Positions 32,616-44,236 of a stretch of 64,000 nucleotides of DNA are shown here, piece after piece; the stretch's first letter is position 1; each line of letters opens with the position of its first letter. Location of the stretch: contig JASBNA010000005.1 in NCBI GenBank assembly GCA_038087015.1, positions 124,001 through 188,000 of the forward strand, given 5' to 3'. The translations under genes and the position numbers were made by a program. The DNA comes from Cerrena zonata. Taxonomy: Eukaryota > Basidiomycota > Agaricomycetes > Polyporales > Cerrenaceae. Under the pieces are notes generated by a model. That model was not told where the DNA came from. It made no database searches and worked only from the letters and a program-made list of their open reading frames with translations.

Positions 32616-34313
32616 ATGCAGACAGAACATCTCAACGATTGGGTCTTCATCTCTCCACACTGGTGGCAGCTCTCTTACAAGGACCTTTCATGGGCCTACC
32701 GAAGACGATACCAGTGGACCCAGTCGGGGGGAAAGGCTGCTATCCACCCACGCCCACCATGGCATCACGATCAACTCTATGTGGATAAGGATCGGTGGCA
32801 GGATGGTCTAGAGAGTATGGAACAGTTGGAGCTGAATCCAGATTTGGTTGGTGTGCGAGGTGCGTTGAGTACGTTGGGTCCGTACGAGGAGGATGTGGGC
32901 ATATCGGGTGTAGGCATATCTTCCCACCTCGGCACTCAGGAGCACATACCGCTCTTAGCAGCAGAGTTGGATCAAGACGACTTTGTGGCGAGTCAGAAGA
33001 CTTGGTATAATCTCGTACGCGATCTCATGGGCAGCACTCCCATACGAGCACCACATAACCTTCTAGATGATGTCGACCTCAGTGTGAAACTTTGGGATCT
33101 CGACCTTTCAGATGATGTCAAGTTCGATTCCTCCGAGTTCGTCGATCATACAGACTCCGAATTGTCGACAGACTCCGATCCTATGCCCACTACACCTCAC
33201 GGAGACAAGAAGTCATACGCAGCGGTTGTGTTCGACGAGCATGTGCCGCAAACGGTGCTTGCACCATCACCATCGAAGCCACTGAATGCCACCGCCGTAG
33301 ACTTTATTCCCGCCCGTACGCCACTTCCAGAGTCGACACCATCTCCTGATTCTTTAGGAACACCGTACGCTTCCCTTGGTTATGAGTTCCATTTCCCCTC
33401 TCTCAATGCTCAGCAAGCGACGTCTCGTTCAGGCGCAAAGTCCCTCCCTCCCAATCTACGGAAGGACGAATACGGTTTCTACTTGAACACTAGCGACATG
33501 ACATCATCCCCTTCGTCTGTCATCCGTTCTCATACATCTACTAGGACAGCGACTCCGAAGAGGCAGTCCACAGCTTTGCTCCCCGCTTTCCTTACCGAAC
33601 CCTCTACTCCTTCCAGGACAAGGCAGTCGAAGACGAGGGAAATCGTTGATCGTCTGAGATCCGCCACAGCTAGCGGGGAAGCATCGCGGCAAGCAAGGAA
33701 ACCGGAGCCCGACCTCACTCCAACAGGTGATGAGCAGATGCAACCCAAACTGCGCGACATCGAACATTTGTCAGATAGGATGGCTGCAATCGATGGATGG
33801 ATCACAAACGTCATTGAGACGGAGGAGGCGAAGGCTACAGAGGCCCGTGCGAACAAGGATGGGTGGATTGAGGGTACTGCAATCCCTAGTCAACCAATAC
33901 GTGTGGTGAAGAACAAGAAGAGCCACAAACGGTCTTCGAGCAGTGTGAATAGCACTTATCCCATGACGCCTCCCTCCACTTCATCTCTATCAACCCACCC
34001 TTCTCCTGCCTCATCTCTGACAAGCTTCGGGCTTCCTGTCACCCCCACAAGCACATCGTTCCCATCCTCCTCATACTATCCTTACCCAACTCCCTATACA
34101 AATGCTCAGGCTGCTTACATGCAGACGCTCCAATTGCAAATGCAAGCTCATGCACAAGCTCAAGCGCAGTGGCAGATGCAGATGTCCGGCATGCTCGCTC
34201 CGTCGTTCACCATGTTTCAAGGTGGTGTCGTCCCCGCTTACTCGATGCCTCAACCTATCCCGGTATATGAGGGTGGAAAGATTACGGGGAGCTCGGGGAT
34301 TCGACACGTTTAG
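32616..34313 (+). CDS. disordered protein with a PAM2-like poly(A)-binding-protein interaction motif
   Basis: Single-exon, 565 residues from the ATG at 32616. The N-terminal 110 residues are the most ordered and aromatic-rich (WVFISPHWWQLSYKDLSWAY, then RPPWHHDQLYVDKDRW). Residues about 221-234 read KPLNATAVDFIPAR, which fits the PAM2 consensus L-N-x-x-A-x-x-F-x-P that binds the MLLE domain of poly(A)-binding protein. A second short conserved-looking patch is YASLGYEFHFPSLNAQQAT. A predicted helix lies at LRDIEHLSDRMAAIDGWITN. The tail is Ser/Pro-rich and then Gln/Met-rich (LQLQMQAHAQAQAQWQMQM). I infer a role in mRNA deadenylation or translation control. No enzyme domain seen. The gene is bracketed by an inverted repeat. 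Confidence 0.75.
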   Translation: MQTEHLNDWVFISPHWWQLSYKDLSWAYRRRYQWTQSGGKAAIHPRPPWHHDQLYVDKDRWQDGLESMEQLELNPDLVGVRGALSTLGPYEEDVGISGVGISSHLGTQEHIPLLAAELDQDDFVASQKTWYNLVRDLMGSTPIRAPHNLLDDVDLSVKLWDLDLSDDVKFDSSEFVDHTDSELSTDSDPMPTTPHGDKKSYAAVVFDEHVPQTVLAPSPSKPLNATAVDFIPARTPLPESTPSPDSLGTPYASLGYEFHFPSLNAQQATSRSGAKSLPPNLRKDEYGFYLNTSDMTSSPSSVIRSHTSTRTATPKRQSTALLPAFLTEPSTPSRTRQSKTREIVDRLRSATASGEASRQARKPEPDLTPTGDEQMQPKLRDIEHLSDRMAAIDGWITNVIETEEAKATEARANKDGWIEGTAIPSQPIRVVKNKKSHKRSSSSVNSTYPMTPPSTSSLSTHPSPASSLTSFGLPVTPTSTSFPSSSYYPYPTPYTNAQAAYMQTLQLQMQAHAQAQAQWQMQMSGMLAPSFTMFQGGVVPAYSMPQPIPVYEGGKITGSSGIRHV

Positions 34314-34966
34314 CGGTGAAGTTGACAATCTGTCCGTTCCCATCCATTCTTTGTGCACGCTGCTGGGTTGTTAGAAGCTTTCTTCGCACTTGATCTTTTT
34401 ATCATCACTCTTGACGACTCGGTGGACAATAGTAGTGTAGTGATATGCTTCCCCGTTTCTTGTTTTCACATCCCTCCTGCCTATGTATATTTTATTGCTT
34501 TCATGCTCGTAGCCTTTGATTACCAGACCACTCGCATTTCTGGGTTCCGTTGATATTTCCCCTCTCTTTTCAGGTTTTCTTTCTCGACTCACTTCACATC
34601 ATCACCATATGTATATTTTTGACACATGATTCTGTCCTCTATATTTCATATCATCATCTCGACTGCTGTACAAAAGCATTTTGTGATAGACTGAACTGTT
34701 CGCCTAGGTCTTATCGCCAAGAGCGAGGTATCGGTGGGTCTGGAACTCGGTCATGTAGCGGAGCTCATTCGAAAACGCAAGTTCATGGTGGACTTCAATG
34801 GATATCTCGTTGAAGATAAAAGCCAAGATACCTTCTCTACCCCACTATCAAGGCTCCAATAGTAGAGGACCAGTCAGTACTGGTATATTTATATTTTGAA
34901 TCATTAATCTGACTTGACTGGGGAAAACAACAGCCTACCCACCTTCTTGCAACCTCAATGTAGGTC

Positions 34967-35081
34967 ATGTTTTTACTCTTGTACATGGTAATCTGGTGCG
35001 TCTAAATGTCTAAGTCTACCTCATTTTCCCGTCGAAACCAGGCACGCATGGAATGAACTCGGTATCGCGGCATGTTATTTT
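34967..35081. repeat. inverted repeat, right arm
   Basis: Reverse complement of the blocks at 31836-31879 and 31999-32058; here the two blocks are nearly adjacent. Weaker similarity continues to about 35100. Confidence 0.8.
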
Positions 35082-35389
35082 TGAGCGCAGTGGCAAGACG
35101 ATTCACACTCAAAAAGAGATCTACTCAGGATTGATCTAAATTCATATTTCGTTGTTCGTTTACACTTCTTGACTTAGCTAAACGTTTATCGCATGATCAT
35201 AAAGGATGGCATATTTGGGCATAATACACGTCGCAGGACATTACTAGTGCGAGGCAATCTGAAGATTGCAACAATAAAACGGAAGTCTTTTGTGAACTCC
35301 CGAGTGATCAAAATAAAAGAAGCAAACAGCAGAGCCAGGAGTCCACCAAAGATCAGGACTAGAGCAGTAGTTCATTGCAACCAGCTGAG

Positions 35390-36074
35390 CTAGTTAGTCT
35401 CTTCTTCCAAAAAGTCAGTGGAAACTTCAATGTCACAGGAAATCTCCAACTTTGGCAAGTCTTGACGGTCTTCCACGTATTCTTCGAGGCGGTAGTTCAT
35501 ATATTCTTCGAAGTTGAGCCTTTGGCAAACATAATCCAAGTCGAGCGAAGAAAAGGTGTTCTGTTGACCAACTGGAGTACCTGGCGGGCTCGGCGGCGCG
35601 CTGTCGTCGCTGAAGTAGCCATCATTCGTGCTGAAACGGCAGATAACCTTTTGTTCTTTGTCGTCCTCGATCCGGTCTGCGACAATGCCTGCCTTTTCGT
35701 AAACGTTCTCCCCTTCATCAGAAGTGTCTGAAGTGTTCCCATCGAGGCGGTCACTCAGGTCGTACACCGAGGACACATCGTTCTTTGTTGTCTAGCGAAG
35801 AGGCATCAGTCAGGACGAGCGGTGATATCAGCTACATCGAAAGCTTACTCCGAGCTTCCCAGAGAGACCATACTCCTCAGGGTTGCTGATAGAGACGACA
35901 AAAGAAGCCGTGTCGTTAAGTGACTTGGGTGTAACGGACCAGAGGCCCAGATCCTCAAATCCGGAGCCGCTCTGTTGATAGAATGGTTGTTGGCATGAGC
36001 CAATAATAACAAATGTGTAGAGCAGTAATATAACGAACCGTAACAAAGGTAAGTTGAACAGTTGCGCTAGTCAT
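35390..36074 (-). CDS. hypothetical acidic protein, 186 residues
   Basis: Three exons in consistent phase: 36039-36074, 35849-35971 and 35390-35791. The ATG at 36074 gives MTSATVQLTFVT, then GFEDLGLWSVTPKSLNDTAS and the segment SISNPEEYGLSGKLG, then an acidic, disordered region (SDEGENVYEKAGIVADRIED) with a proline cluster APPSPPGTP, and a C-terminal region with FEEYMNYRLEEYVEDRQDLP. No family recognised. Net charge is strongly negative. A short hydrophobic frame over exon 1 is only the intron read in another frame. Confidence 0.6.
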
Positions 36075-37740
36075 TTTGGAGTAGGGGCCGGCCTATACAG
36101 AGTCTGACAGGCAAAACTTCAAGGAGGGCTAAGGATACGAGCGGAGGAAAGTCGAGGAACAGGGAGAGAGTGGAGGAACCTGAGGAAATCTCGCCGGCGA
36201 CTGGAGCGTTCTTATACATGTCACTGAAGCTTTGGCCCCATGGTCGCCACTCGGCTGTCGTGGGCCTTCCTGGGGCAGTTGACAAAGAACTACGTAAAAT
36301 GAATGGTAAGGACAAAGCGAAGCTAGAGATAGTTTTAGCCCATTGCCCGACAGACAAAAGAGATTGCCAATACTGAAAGGGTAAACCGAGTCAATCTATT
36401 CGCTGAGAAACAGTTCTGCCGTTGGCCATTGCTCTCGGTCACCACGATGAAAGGTTAAGTCAATCAAGAATCTTCTCGATGACAAATCGTCTCGATAAGC
36501 CGAGTTAGCATCCATATGGCAAGCTAATTGGACCATACTTACTGTTCGTCGCAATGGGTGTAAGTACTTGGTCCTGAGAAGGCCTTCACTCGATTTGATA
36601 CACCACTGGTTCCTTCGACTACGAATACCACCGCCGGTCCCTAGTAGCGTGGGTTCACGATAACGATAATGATTCGGCCAATTTGAAAGGAGCCTGAGCG
36701 ATGTCAGTCTGTGTCATTCGCAGGGGCCTTAATATTCTGCGGCCACGCTGCATACTCGGGATGCTCGGTACCAGCGTGAGTACATACTGTGAAAAGCAAG
36801 CCCCCAGTCCACAGGCTACTAGTGACGTGCCCAATGGCAGTGTTAGTAGCAACGTCAGGATAAGACAGAACGAGATCATGGGTAAGCATGGGTTTATTGC
36901 CAAGTATTATCTTCTAGTTGTCCAGACCTTCCCTTCATCTCTGCGAGACTCGAACGAGTCCTAGGGGACTACCAGCGTCGTACACCTCGGTGATCGAACC
37001 ACGTATCACAAACATTCGGGGGAACACTAAGACAAGACATCAGCAAGTAGCAGAGGCTGGGATAATTCCATAGGATTGAGACATAGTAACATTAGCTAAG
37101 TGGGAATTTGAATAAAGTTTACAACATGTCTACTGCGGGCCCGCCCGCTGAAAGAATGTTCACTTATCATTTTCTCACGGTGTTGTGACATAGTACATAC
37201 TACAGTAATTCACTCGTCATGTTCATCTCTCAACCTATTTTGTACAAATACTAGATTTATGGGAGAAGAATAATGAGCTAACGTGTACACTGAGGGTATG
37301 CCCTTTGGCCGCAGACCCATAAATTTACAACGGATTTCCTGATTACAACCCAATGGTATACTTATCCCGTCAATTAATGATTGCTTCAAGGCGTTCCTCA
37401 CCAGATTAATATGTAGAGCTCAGTGTACTTAAGGCCTTCTGAAGGATGCCTAGTATCATTTATCACGCGGCGTACTCATGAAAAAATGAAATGGCAAGGG
37501 CAGTGTGAAGACAAACAACTGAACTTGCCTTATCTGGACTTTCCAGATTTCCCACACTTCACATGCTTCACAGCTTTTCTGGGCGATTGGTAGAAACAAA
37601 TCGCCGACCTTGCAACACATGAATCCCTTGTTTCCAGTAAGTTGACTTTGTTTCTGTCCTGAAAACTTTTTAGCTGATCCTGTCTGTTTGAAACTTTCAT
37701 AGTCACGATTTATCTTCATATTGACCCGTTAGTTGACATT
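36075..37740. other. intergenic, no supported gene
   Basis: About 1.7 kb. A hydrophobic minus-strand frame at 36655-36903 starts with TTG and lacks domain similarity. A frame at 37456-37719 (-) starts with ATG 21 bp from the divergent start of the next gene and is more likely its promoter. Nothing certain. Confidence 0.4.
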
Positions 37741-38354
37741 ATGACAACGCCAGGTGTCGCACTGCCTCCAGCATTCTCCAGCTTATACAGACTGTTCATT
37801 CGCAACACTGCGACTGCCGTACTTGATGATGCTCGCAGTACCAAAGTTCTACGCATGCTCTATCGCCCATCTTTCAGGGAAGCTGCAGTAGTGATACGAA
37901 GGCTACAAATTTCTGATGAGTTGCCGGGACATGAACGGAGAGCTCTACAAGTGTGGCTATCCAACTGGCAAGATCGAGGTACGCGATTCTGTCGATTCTT
38001 TCATTAATTAGTACATGATGATGAAATACAGTCGACAATACACTGTCATTTCTGTCAAATTCCTCCTTGCGTAGGGGAATTCCTCATAAGGTTACACGCA
38101 ATCTAGGGAAGGTCGTTCGGTCTCTAGAACAGTCAGAAAGAGTGGGACCAGTGAAGAAGATAGGAAGAACCTGGGATCCTAAAGATCCATATTCTGTTCG
38201 AGAGAGACTTACAGCACTGACGCCAGATCACTCAGTCACAAGGCAGAGACTATTTCAGGACGAGGCAATAGGGACCATGGTAGAAGCGATCAGAATGGCG
38301 GAAGGGAGGAATGGTGTTCACCTGGGTCGTATCAGCACGAAGTTGCCTCTCTGA
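37741..38354 (+). CDS. LYR-motif-like small protein, possibly mitochondrial
   Basis: Two exons, 37741-37978 and 38032-38354, phase 1, giving 186 residues from the ATG at 37741. Near the N-terminus SSLYRLFIRNTATAVLDD contains an L-Y-R followed by an arginine, as in Complex1_LYR proteins that deliver Fe-S clusters or assemble respiratory complexes. The following MLYRPSFREAAVVIRRL carries an F also expected in LYR domains. The C-terminal half (LRRGIPHKVTRNLGKVVRSL ... WDPKDPYSVRER) is basic and does not match a family I recognise. LYR assignment is tentative; the gene itself is well supported by the intron. Confidence 0.6.
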
Positions 38355-39142
38355 TCGAGAACAGTAAGCGGATAACATATCTCTCAAGTTTGTGTCTGAT
38401 ATCCGATGTTGTTGCACGGCTGCTTATATCTTGTTCTGTAGCATAGGTTTACCCTCCCTCGTCCATCGCGGCTGGGTATGTATAACGACTACGAACACAA
38501 CTTGCGTCTCCCTGGTCTTCTGCATCACTTCATTCCACTCAAAGGCAGTGCTCTTTTCCCAGACAGTTATCGTTATCTTAGGTTTCCTAATATCCCATTT
38601 TGGTCCAGCGATATGTTCACGCTTTGTAGCAACGGTCTAGCTTCTGCCAACAGTCATCCCCCCGACATGATTGATATCCTGTCCATCATTCTCTCTGCTT
38701 CTCAATGAATGGTTACGAACTGAACATCGTGACAAGCACCTCGTGATCTGTGACTTTCCAAAATGTCTAAGGCACTGTGTGACAAATGAACACCCCTTCT
38801 CTGATCATACTCGGCTCACACTGCGGCACCTCCTCCCATCATACCAAGCATCCCAGATGGTTGGTCCATTTCCATAGTATGCGTTGCAAATCAGGAATCT
38901 TGCCCGCAGGCGTTTCGCAGGCTATATAACGGTAATATGACTTCAGGCGTACCTCCACACGTCGGGTGTACACCATTGTCCATCAACTGTCAATGTGTAC
39001 GAAGGTACCTGTGCTTCTGTCGGTGCCCTAAAGCTTGGGTGCTCCAGCTCTGCGTCCTTGCCTTTTGCCACTTTCCTTCTTCTTCTCCGTTCGTTTTCTT
39101 TCTTTCTTTCGGTTTTTTCTCCCTCCTTTATTCCGCGAAGAC
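38355..39142 (+). promoter_or_regulatory. upstream region with long pyrimidine tract
   Basis: The last 85 bp before the ATG at 39143 are strongly C/T-rich on the + strand (from about 39058), a usual mark of fungal promoters near the start site. No gene is supported in the remainder. Confidence 0.4.
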
Positions 39143-40468
39143 ATGGCACCTTCTGCAAAGATTCGCCACAGGTTCCAAAACTCGCTGGACATCGTCGCTG
39201 CGCGATCCTTTTCGTATGTTGACCTTACTCAACCGTCCGGCACGGACAATGCCTGGAGCATCGTAGACTCCCCTACCTTAGGACGGCTCAGCACAATCCA
39301 CTCTCCTGCTCTTAGAGATGCTGATGTGATCGATTCCCCGATACTGGGCCGAATGTCCGGTATTGCGCGACGGTTAGAATGGCTTGCAGCAGAACCGTCG
39401 CCCATGCTGCCTACGATAGTGTGTATTTTTTGAACTGGCTATGCTGCATGTGACTAACATCATCGGCTCAGGCATTTGATGATATCTCATTAGAGGTCAA
39501 GAAAGTTAACATCGAGCCCTTGCATATCCACAAGAAATCTGGTGTTACTCCTCTGGATATCAAAAAGATCCGTCGAAGAGGATTGCCAACGGGTGTTCAG
39601 CTCATTCTTCCCCCATCCCCTCTTCCGCCACCACGTTCCCCTCTAGGATTACCTCCCCTTTCTGCTTCGACTCCACAAACCGCTCTCACGTTTACAGCTG
39701 AGTTTGATCTAGGACATGGAGGCTTTATCTTTACACCCTTCCAAACGTCATACCCTTCAACCGCTACCAGCCCCAACTTCATCGTCAGTCCCGTACCAGA
39801 TGATGTCGGTCTAGAGACAATGTCGGTAGCTGATACCCATCATGTCGACATAGCTAATCCGCCTAGCCCTGCAAGCTCGACGGGTAGTAATTCACCGTGC
39901 TCAGAGATCTTTGACATCGATTCCATCTATCAGTCTCGAAAGATGTCATCATCGACAGCTCCTTCATCTGCTGAACCTTTGTCGGCCAGACCACAAACTT
40001 CCACATCATCGTTCACCAAGGAGTTAACTATCCACCTTTTTGAAGAGGAGCTCCACCGCAATGCCCCCAACGATATTGGGGAAAGCAAGCTCGACAAGGA
40101 ATTCTATGATGAAATTGATGAGGATCTATTGGCGGCGCCTATGGATGTTTTTGAACGCATGTTATGGGAGTCGACCGTAGAGACGGAACTCAAGGATATC
40201 TCCGAGGCTGTAGACGTTAAGCCTTCTAGACTATCATATGGGGACAAGATCGATCCTGATGTTCCCCGCAACCAGAACGTCACAGCGCTTGATGAAGAGG
40301 TGAGAAATACTTTTCTCACAGATAACAGCCACTGACGTCCAAACTCGGTCTTTCCAGTCACCAACGCATGAACGGCGCACTTTTGTCCCAAGCCCTCGTG
40401 GGCCGCGGCCTCGTCGGAAACGCAACTTCAGCGAAGATTTTCTGGGTGGTGTATTCCATAAGCATTAG
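39143..40468 (+). CDS. hypothetical disordered protein, 404 residues
   Basis: Three exons, 39143-39418, 39472-40299 and 40358-40468, all joined in phase 0. The first exon has an internal repeat-like pattern (DSPTLGRLS and DSPILGRMS). The second is rich in Ser/Pro and contains the segment VKKVNIEPLHIHKKSGVTPL with DIKKIRRRGLPTGVQLILP, a possible basic ordered patch. It also contains FDLGHGGFIFTPFQTSYP and an acidic C-terminal helix-rich region (ELTIHLFEEELHRNA, EFYDEIDEDLLAAPMDVFER). The final exon is basic (PRGPRPRRKRNF), an NLS candidate. No family recognised; exon phasing and preserved frame support a real gene. Confidence 0.65.
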
Positions 40469-41477
40469 ATTAATTGAGTTTGGTCAACGGACCAATAGTG
40501 ACAGGAACACTTCTATTCAACGACCTTTACGATAATATCGTAATTTATCATTCATTGTTCATTACCATCTTTCCTCTTTTTGGGTTGTCGCAGTTCCCCT
40601 TATTCCTGTACTTTTATTTTGGATTTCACCTAGGGCAAGAGCATACGCGATGTCTTTGGGTACCACACATTTGTCGAGACCCATTTGCCAATCTGAAAAC
40701 ATCATTCACAGCTTCCAGGTCACCAGTTAAGTGAAATTGACATGCTATGATGATCTTCTATCTTGAAGTGTGGGAATACGCCGCAGCTGAAACGGCGGCC
40801 CATAGCAATTGTAGGATTCCAGGAAGTTCTCGCAACTCGAAAGGGCAGTCGAGAGCCCGCATTTGAACAGCAGTTCAATTTGAAGACGTCTCATGTCGGT
40901 TAGTTCATGCTGACTCTACAAACTGGCTTAGAGATATCGTTTGTCATCGGATTTGGGGAGCTTTTGTCACGGGTGCTGGCAGTTAGAGATCTGCTATAGA
41001 CTAGAAAATAGCGGCAACACAGTCGCACTTTACCGATCCCACCACTACAGTAATCAACAGAATCTCTCAATAATAATAAAACAAAAAAACAACAATTTAC
41101 ATTGGACACACCTATTGTTCCTTCGCTTCCGTCTTCGACGGAAGCGCACTTATATAGGTAGAAAATAAACTTAAATAAGAAACATAACAAGTATATATGT
41201 CCACAGCAAAAGGGAAATTAAGTACAATAATGGTCATGCAAGTGCTGAAAAGGGGAGATGAAAGGTCACTGACCGGCACAAGCCGGAGAAGGCAGAAAAG
41301 GGAAGAAAGAGACGGGAGCAGGGGGAGAAGCAAACACTCCATCACGTGAGCAAGAAGAGACACCAGGTAGCCAGTCAGAGAGGCGCTGACAATCCTCGAT
41401 AAGGCAAGAAAAGGGTGCGGACCAACTGTTGGTCAGGTGAAACGGAAAATGTTCCAATAGATAACCGATCCTTTGGG
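40469..41477. other. intergenic, no supported gene
   Basis: About 1 kb between the preceding stop and the hAT target duplication. Short frames on the minus strand (40900-41190, 41112-41363) are AT- or Cys/Leu-rich without domain content. Confidence 0.4.
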
Positions 41478-41485
41478 ATCGGAAT
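41478..41485. repeat. hAT target-site duplication, left copy (ATCGGAAT)
   Basis: Identical to 63036-63043. Eight bp is the hallmark TSD length of hAT transposons. Confidence 0.9.
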
Positions 41486-41641
41486 TAGGGATGCACAAGT
41501 ACGATTATAGTACACGCGATACGCCTTATTAATATTATGTACTAGTAACTGACATTTATGATGCATAATTTAATATATTCTTATTGTACTCGTACTTTAT
41601 CCCTGTTATACTAATATTTAATGTTATTTACTCAGAAAATA

Positions 41642-44236
41642 TCATGTGTGTATTGAATGCCCATCAAGATAATGGATCTGTTCCCCAAGACCGAGTTTGA
41701 GCCATTCTTTCGTGAGGATTGTGCGTGATGCTGTTGTCGCAAGTAGTCGAGACCGGGTATCGGTCAATGTGTGCTTACTTTGCGAGAAGAACCGCTCGAC
41801 CGAAATACTAACACCGGGAATCGCGAGAATATCACGAGCGATACGAGCGAGAACTGGGAAATGAACTGCATGCTTCTATATGTTCGGAGTTGTATGAGTT
41901 GCATATTCAAACAAACAAGTTAAACAGAAAATACCTTCCACCACTGAAGTACACTGTCTGGATCGTCACAGGGGTATGCTCCACTAAAGTAGAGCTCCAG
42001 TTCTGACAGGATAGGACTGGAGTGTGAGGTCTTGTTGGTAGGCCGTAGAGCGATAGCGCTAGCAAATCCAGACGATGACGAGGAAGGTAGTTTTCGTTGA
42101 ACTTGCTTGCTCTTGTCGGGTGTTTGGGTGGGCAAGTTGACCTTATTGTATTCGTCATAGAGTTTATTGAGTTCGCTGCGAGCACGTTTTGGAATGCTTG
42201 CTTCCCACAGCTCTGTGTTTTCGAAGTAGGCTAGTCGGATCGAAGGATGAAGTACTGATGTGGTTAACGAGACGTGAGAAACTACACTTCCGGGTGATAA
42301 TGAGAAATAACAATGACATACCAGATCCAAGAAGGGGATATTTCGAGATAAATGCCTTCTTAAAATGGACACCTAGTTTCTCAAGCCCCGCAGTGAGTCC
42401 TCGGTGAATGCTTGGGTGAGTCTCTTGATGTTTCTGGATGCTCTCTTTGAGATGCACCTCCATTGACTTGTAAAGCGGAAGTGTCATGCAGATGGTAGGG
42501 ATCTGTTTGCGGGAAAAATCGAGGGTTGCCTGGTAGAAAGGCTGAATGCGAAATGTTAGATGACTGATAGAGCTTAGTAGATGTTGTAACACATACCCCA
42601 AGAACATCACGAAGAGCTTCGAGTTCTTCCCAATCCTGAGGACTCAGATAAAGTTTCCGCTTCTTATGTTGGGCAGCCGTCTTCGCTTTCCCTCGAAGAC
42701 CACTATCGAGGTTCTCAATCCAATGGTTGACAGCCTAGAAAGTGCCTTCAGATAATACAAAACAGCATAAAAAGCCAATAATTGAACATACCACTCGTAA
42801 ATCAATCCCACTGTCGATCTCTGCATATGTCGTATTCCACCGTATGGGCATACTCCGAATAAGGACTAATCGTTTTGCTTTACCAGTGCAAACTCGACGA
42901 GTGATCCGACGCATGCGAGCACGTCGTACTTCAGAGCGGAGAATGTCAACAACAATTTGATGAAGCTATGAGGATTCTCAGCGTTTGTATATGACAGCGA
43001 GAGAAAACTAAGGTACCTTGTCAACGGGGGTATTGGCCTTCTTGGTCCTTCGTGTTGAGGTAGTTGTATCCCCATCCTCATCGAGGTCTTCCCACGCAGT
43101 GTCATCGTCTTCATCGCTGTCCTCTGAGTCAATGTCACCTGGGATGTCTGCTTCTTTGGCTTGGCCATCAGGATCCGTCTCAGCTTCTTTCATTGCCTGC
43201 TCTGTCTCCTCAACAACCTCTGGATCCTCACTGACATTGTACGCCATTGGGAAACAGTGTGCATCCTCATACTGATCAGTCGTCTTGGGATCAGGGGCAA
43301 GACCCAAACCGAAAAGAATTGATCTATGAGTGGGTCAAAGGGAGATTGAGCGAAGAGAACAGATGAATGCTGAGCGGAGTACATACTGGCAAATGAGGTG
43401 TGTAACATGTCCTCCACAACTGACTTGCATGTCCTTTGGTTCAATCCTAATTTTGTCTGACTTACATATACGGTTCGAGAGTCCACGGTTCATAGGACCA
43501 TTGCATGAGGCATTATCGGCCCCACTTCCCACTGTAAGAAATCATGAGATAAATGTCAGGAATCAGATTTGAAAAGGGTTTCTTACTGAGAAGGTGAGTA
43601 ATACCACGTTGCTTTAGTGCTTTGAAGATCAAACTGGCAACATGATCACCAGAATGGTCTCCATTGAGTGCAAGAAGCTCGAGTGGGACCTCAACAAGGT
43701 CCCACTCTTCGTTGATCCAGAAACCAATTAACCCCGCAAAGGCATAGACGGAGTTTTTGGCAGTCCATACATCGCTCGCAATCGAGAGCTTCGAAGTTAA
43801 TCCCTGACAGTGAATCAGTATCAAGCAAATCATAGTGATCATGGTATGTGATATTGTACCTTAAGGACTCCATTAAGGACATCGTTGATGCTCTCATACA
43901 ACAATGTCAGATCACGGCCCACTGTAGAGCGGCTAGAAATCTTGTAGCCCTCGGGAAGAATGTACAATAAGCACTTCTCCATTCCCCCCTTCTCGGCGAA
44001 GTTGAAAGGAAGGTCATCTTCAATAATACCCTTTACAAAATGCTCACGGAACCCCTTCTTTGAAACACTAGGTTTCTCTGGGTTGGCAATACCACAAGCG
44101 ACGAAATCATTCATGATTGCACGCTGTCCACTAATACCTGAACGAGGTACCATCATCGAAGGAAGAGTCTCCCCGCCAGTAGCAGCGTTTGCCACCTTTG
44201 CTGCTAACCATGTATCGAAGCAGGCATGTTTTGGGA
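41642..44236 (-). pseudogene. hAT transposase, C-terminal part (catalytic and dimerisation regions), separated from its N-terminus
   Basis: Starts within the BED-like exon (LPKHACFDTWLAAKVANAAT), then ILPEGYKISSRSTVGRDLTL, then the RNase H-like core LSIASDVWTAKNSVYAFAGL (first catalytic Asp in ASDVW). Next come the second Asp region GADNASCNGPMNRG and CGGHVTHLICQ (the C-x-x-H motif), a long acidic insertion, IRWNTTYAEI, and finally the hAT dimerisation block SELELYFSGAYPCDDPDSVL. The block continues with WWK and, after an intron, IPGVSISVERFFSQSKHTL. It stops at 41642. About six short introns, and no frame damage was found inside this part, so the only lesion is the KDZ insertion at its 5' end. 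Confidence 0.88.
44230..44236. repeat. probable KDZ-element target duplication, left (TTTGGGA)
   Basis: Matches 61152-61158 exactly for 7 bp and abuts the inferred element end. Confidence 0.65.

Noticed and set aside
36655..36903. Hydrophobic minus-strand frame resembling a small membrane protein
   Set aside because: It starts with TTG, has no domain similarity, and overlaps another frame on the opposite strand of equal length.
37456..37719. Cys-containing 87-codon minus-strand frame with ATG
   Set aside because: Its start is 21 bp from the divergent LYR-like gene start, so it more likely lies in that promoter; no family match.
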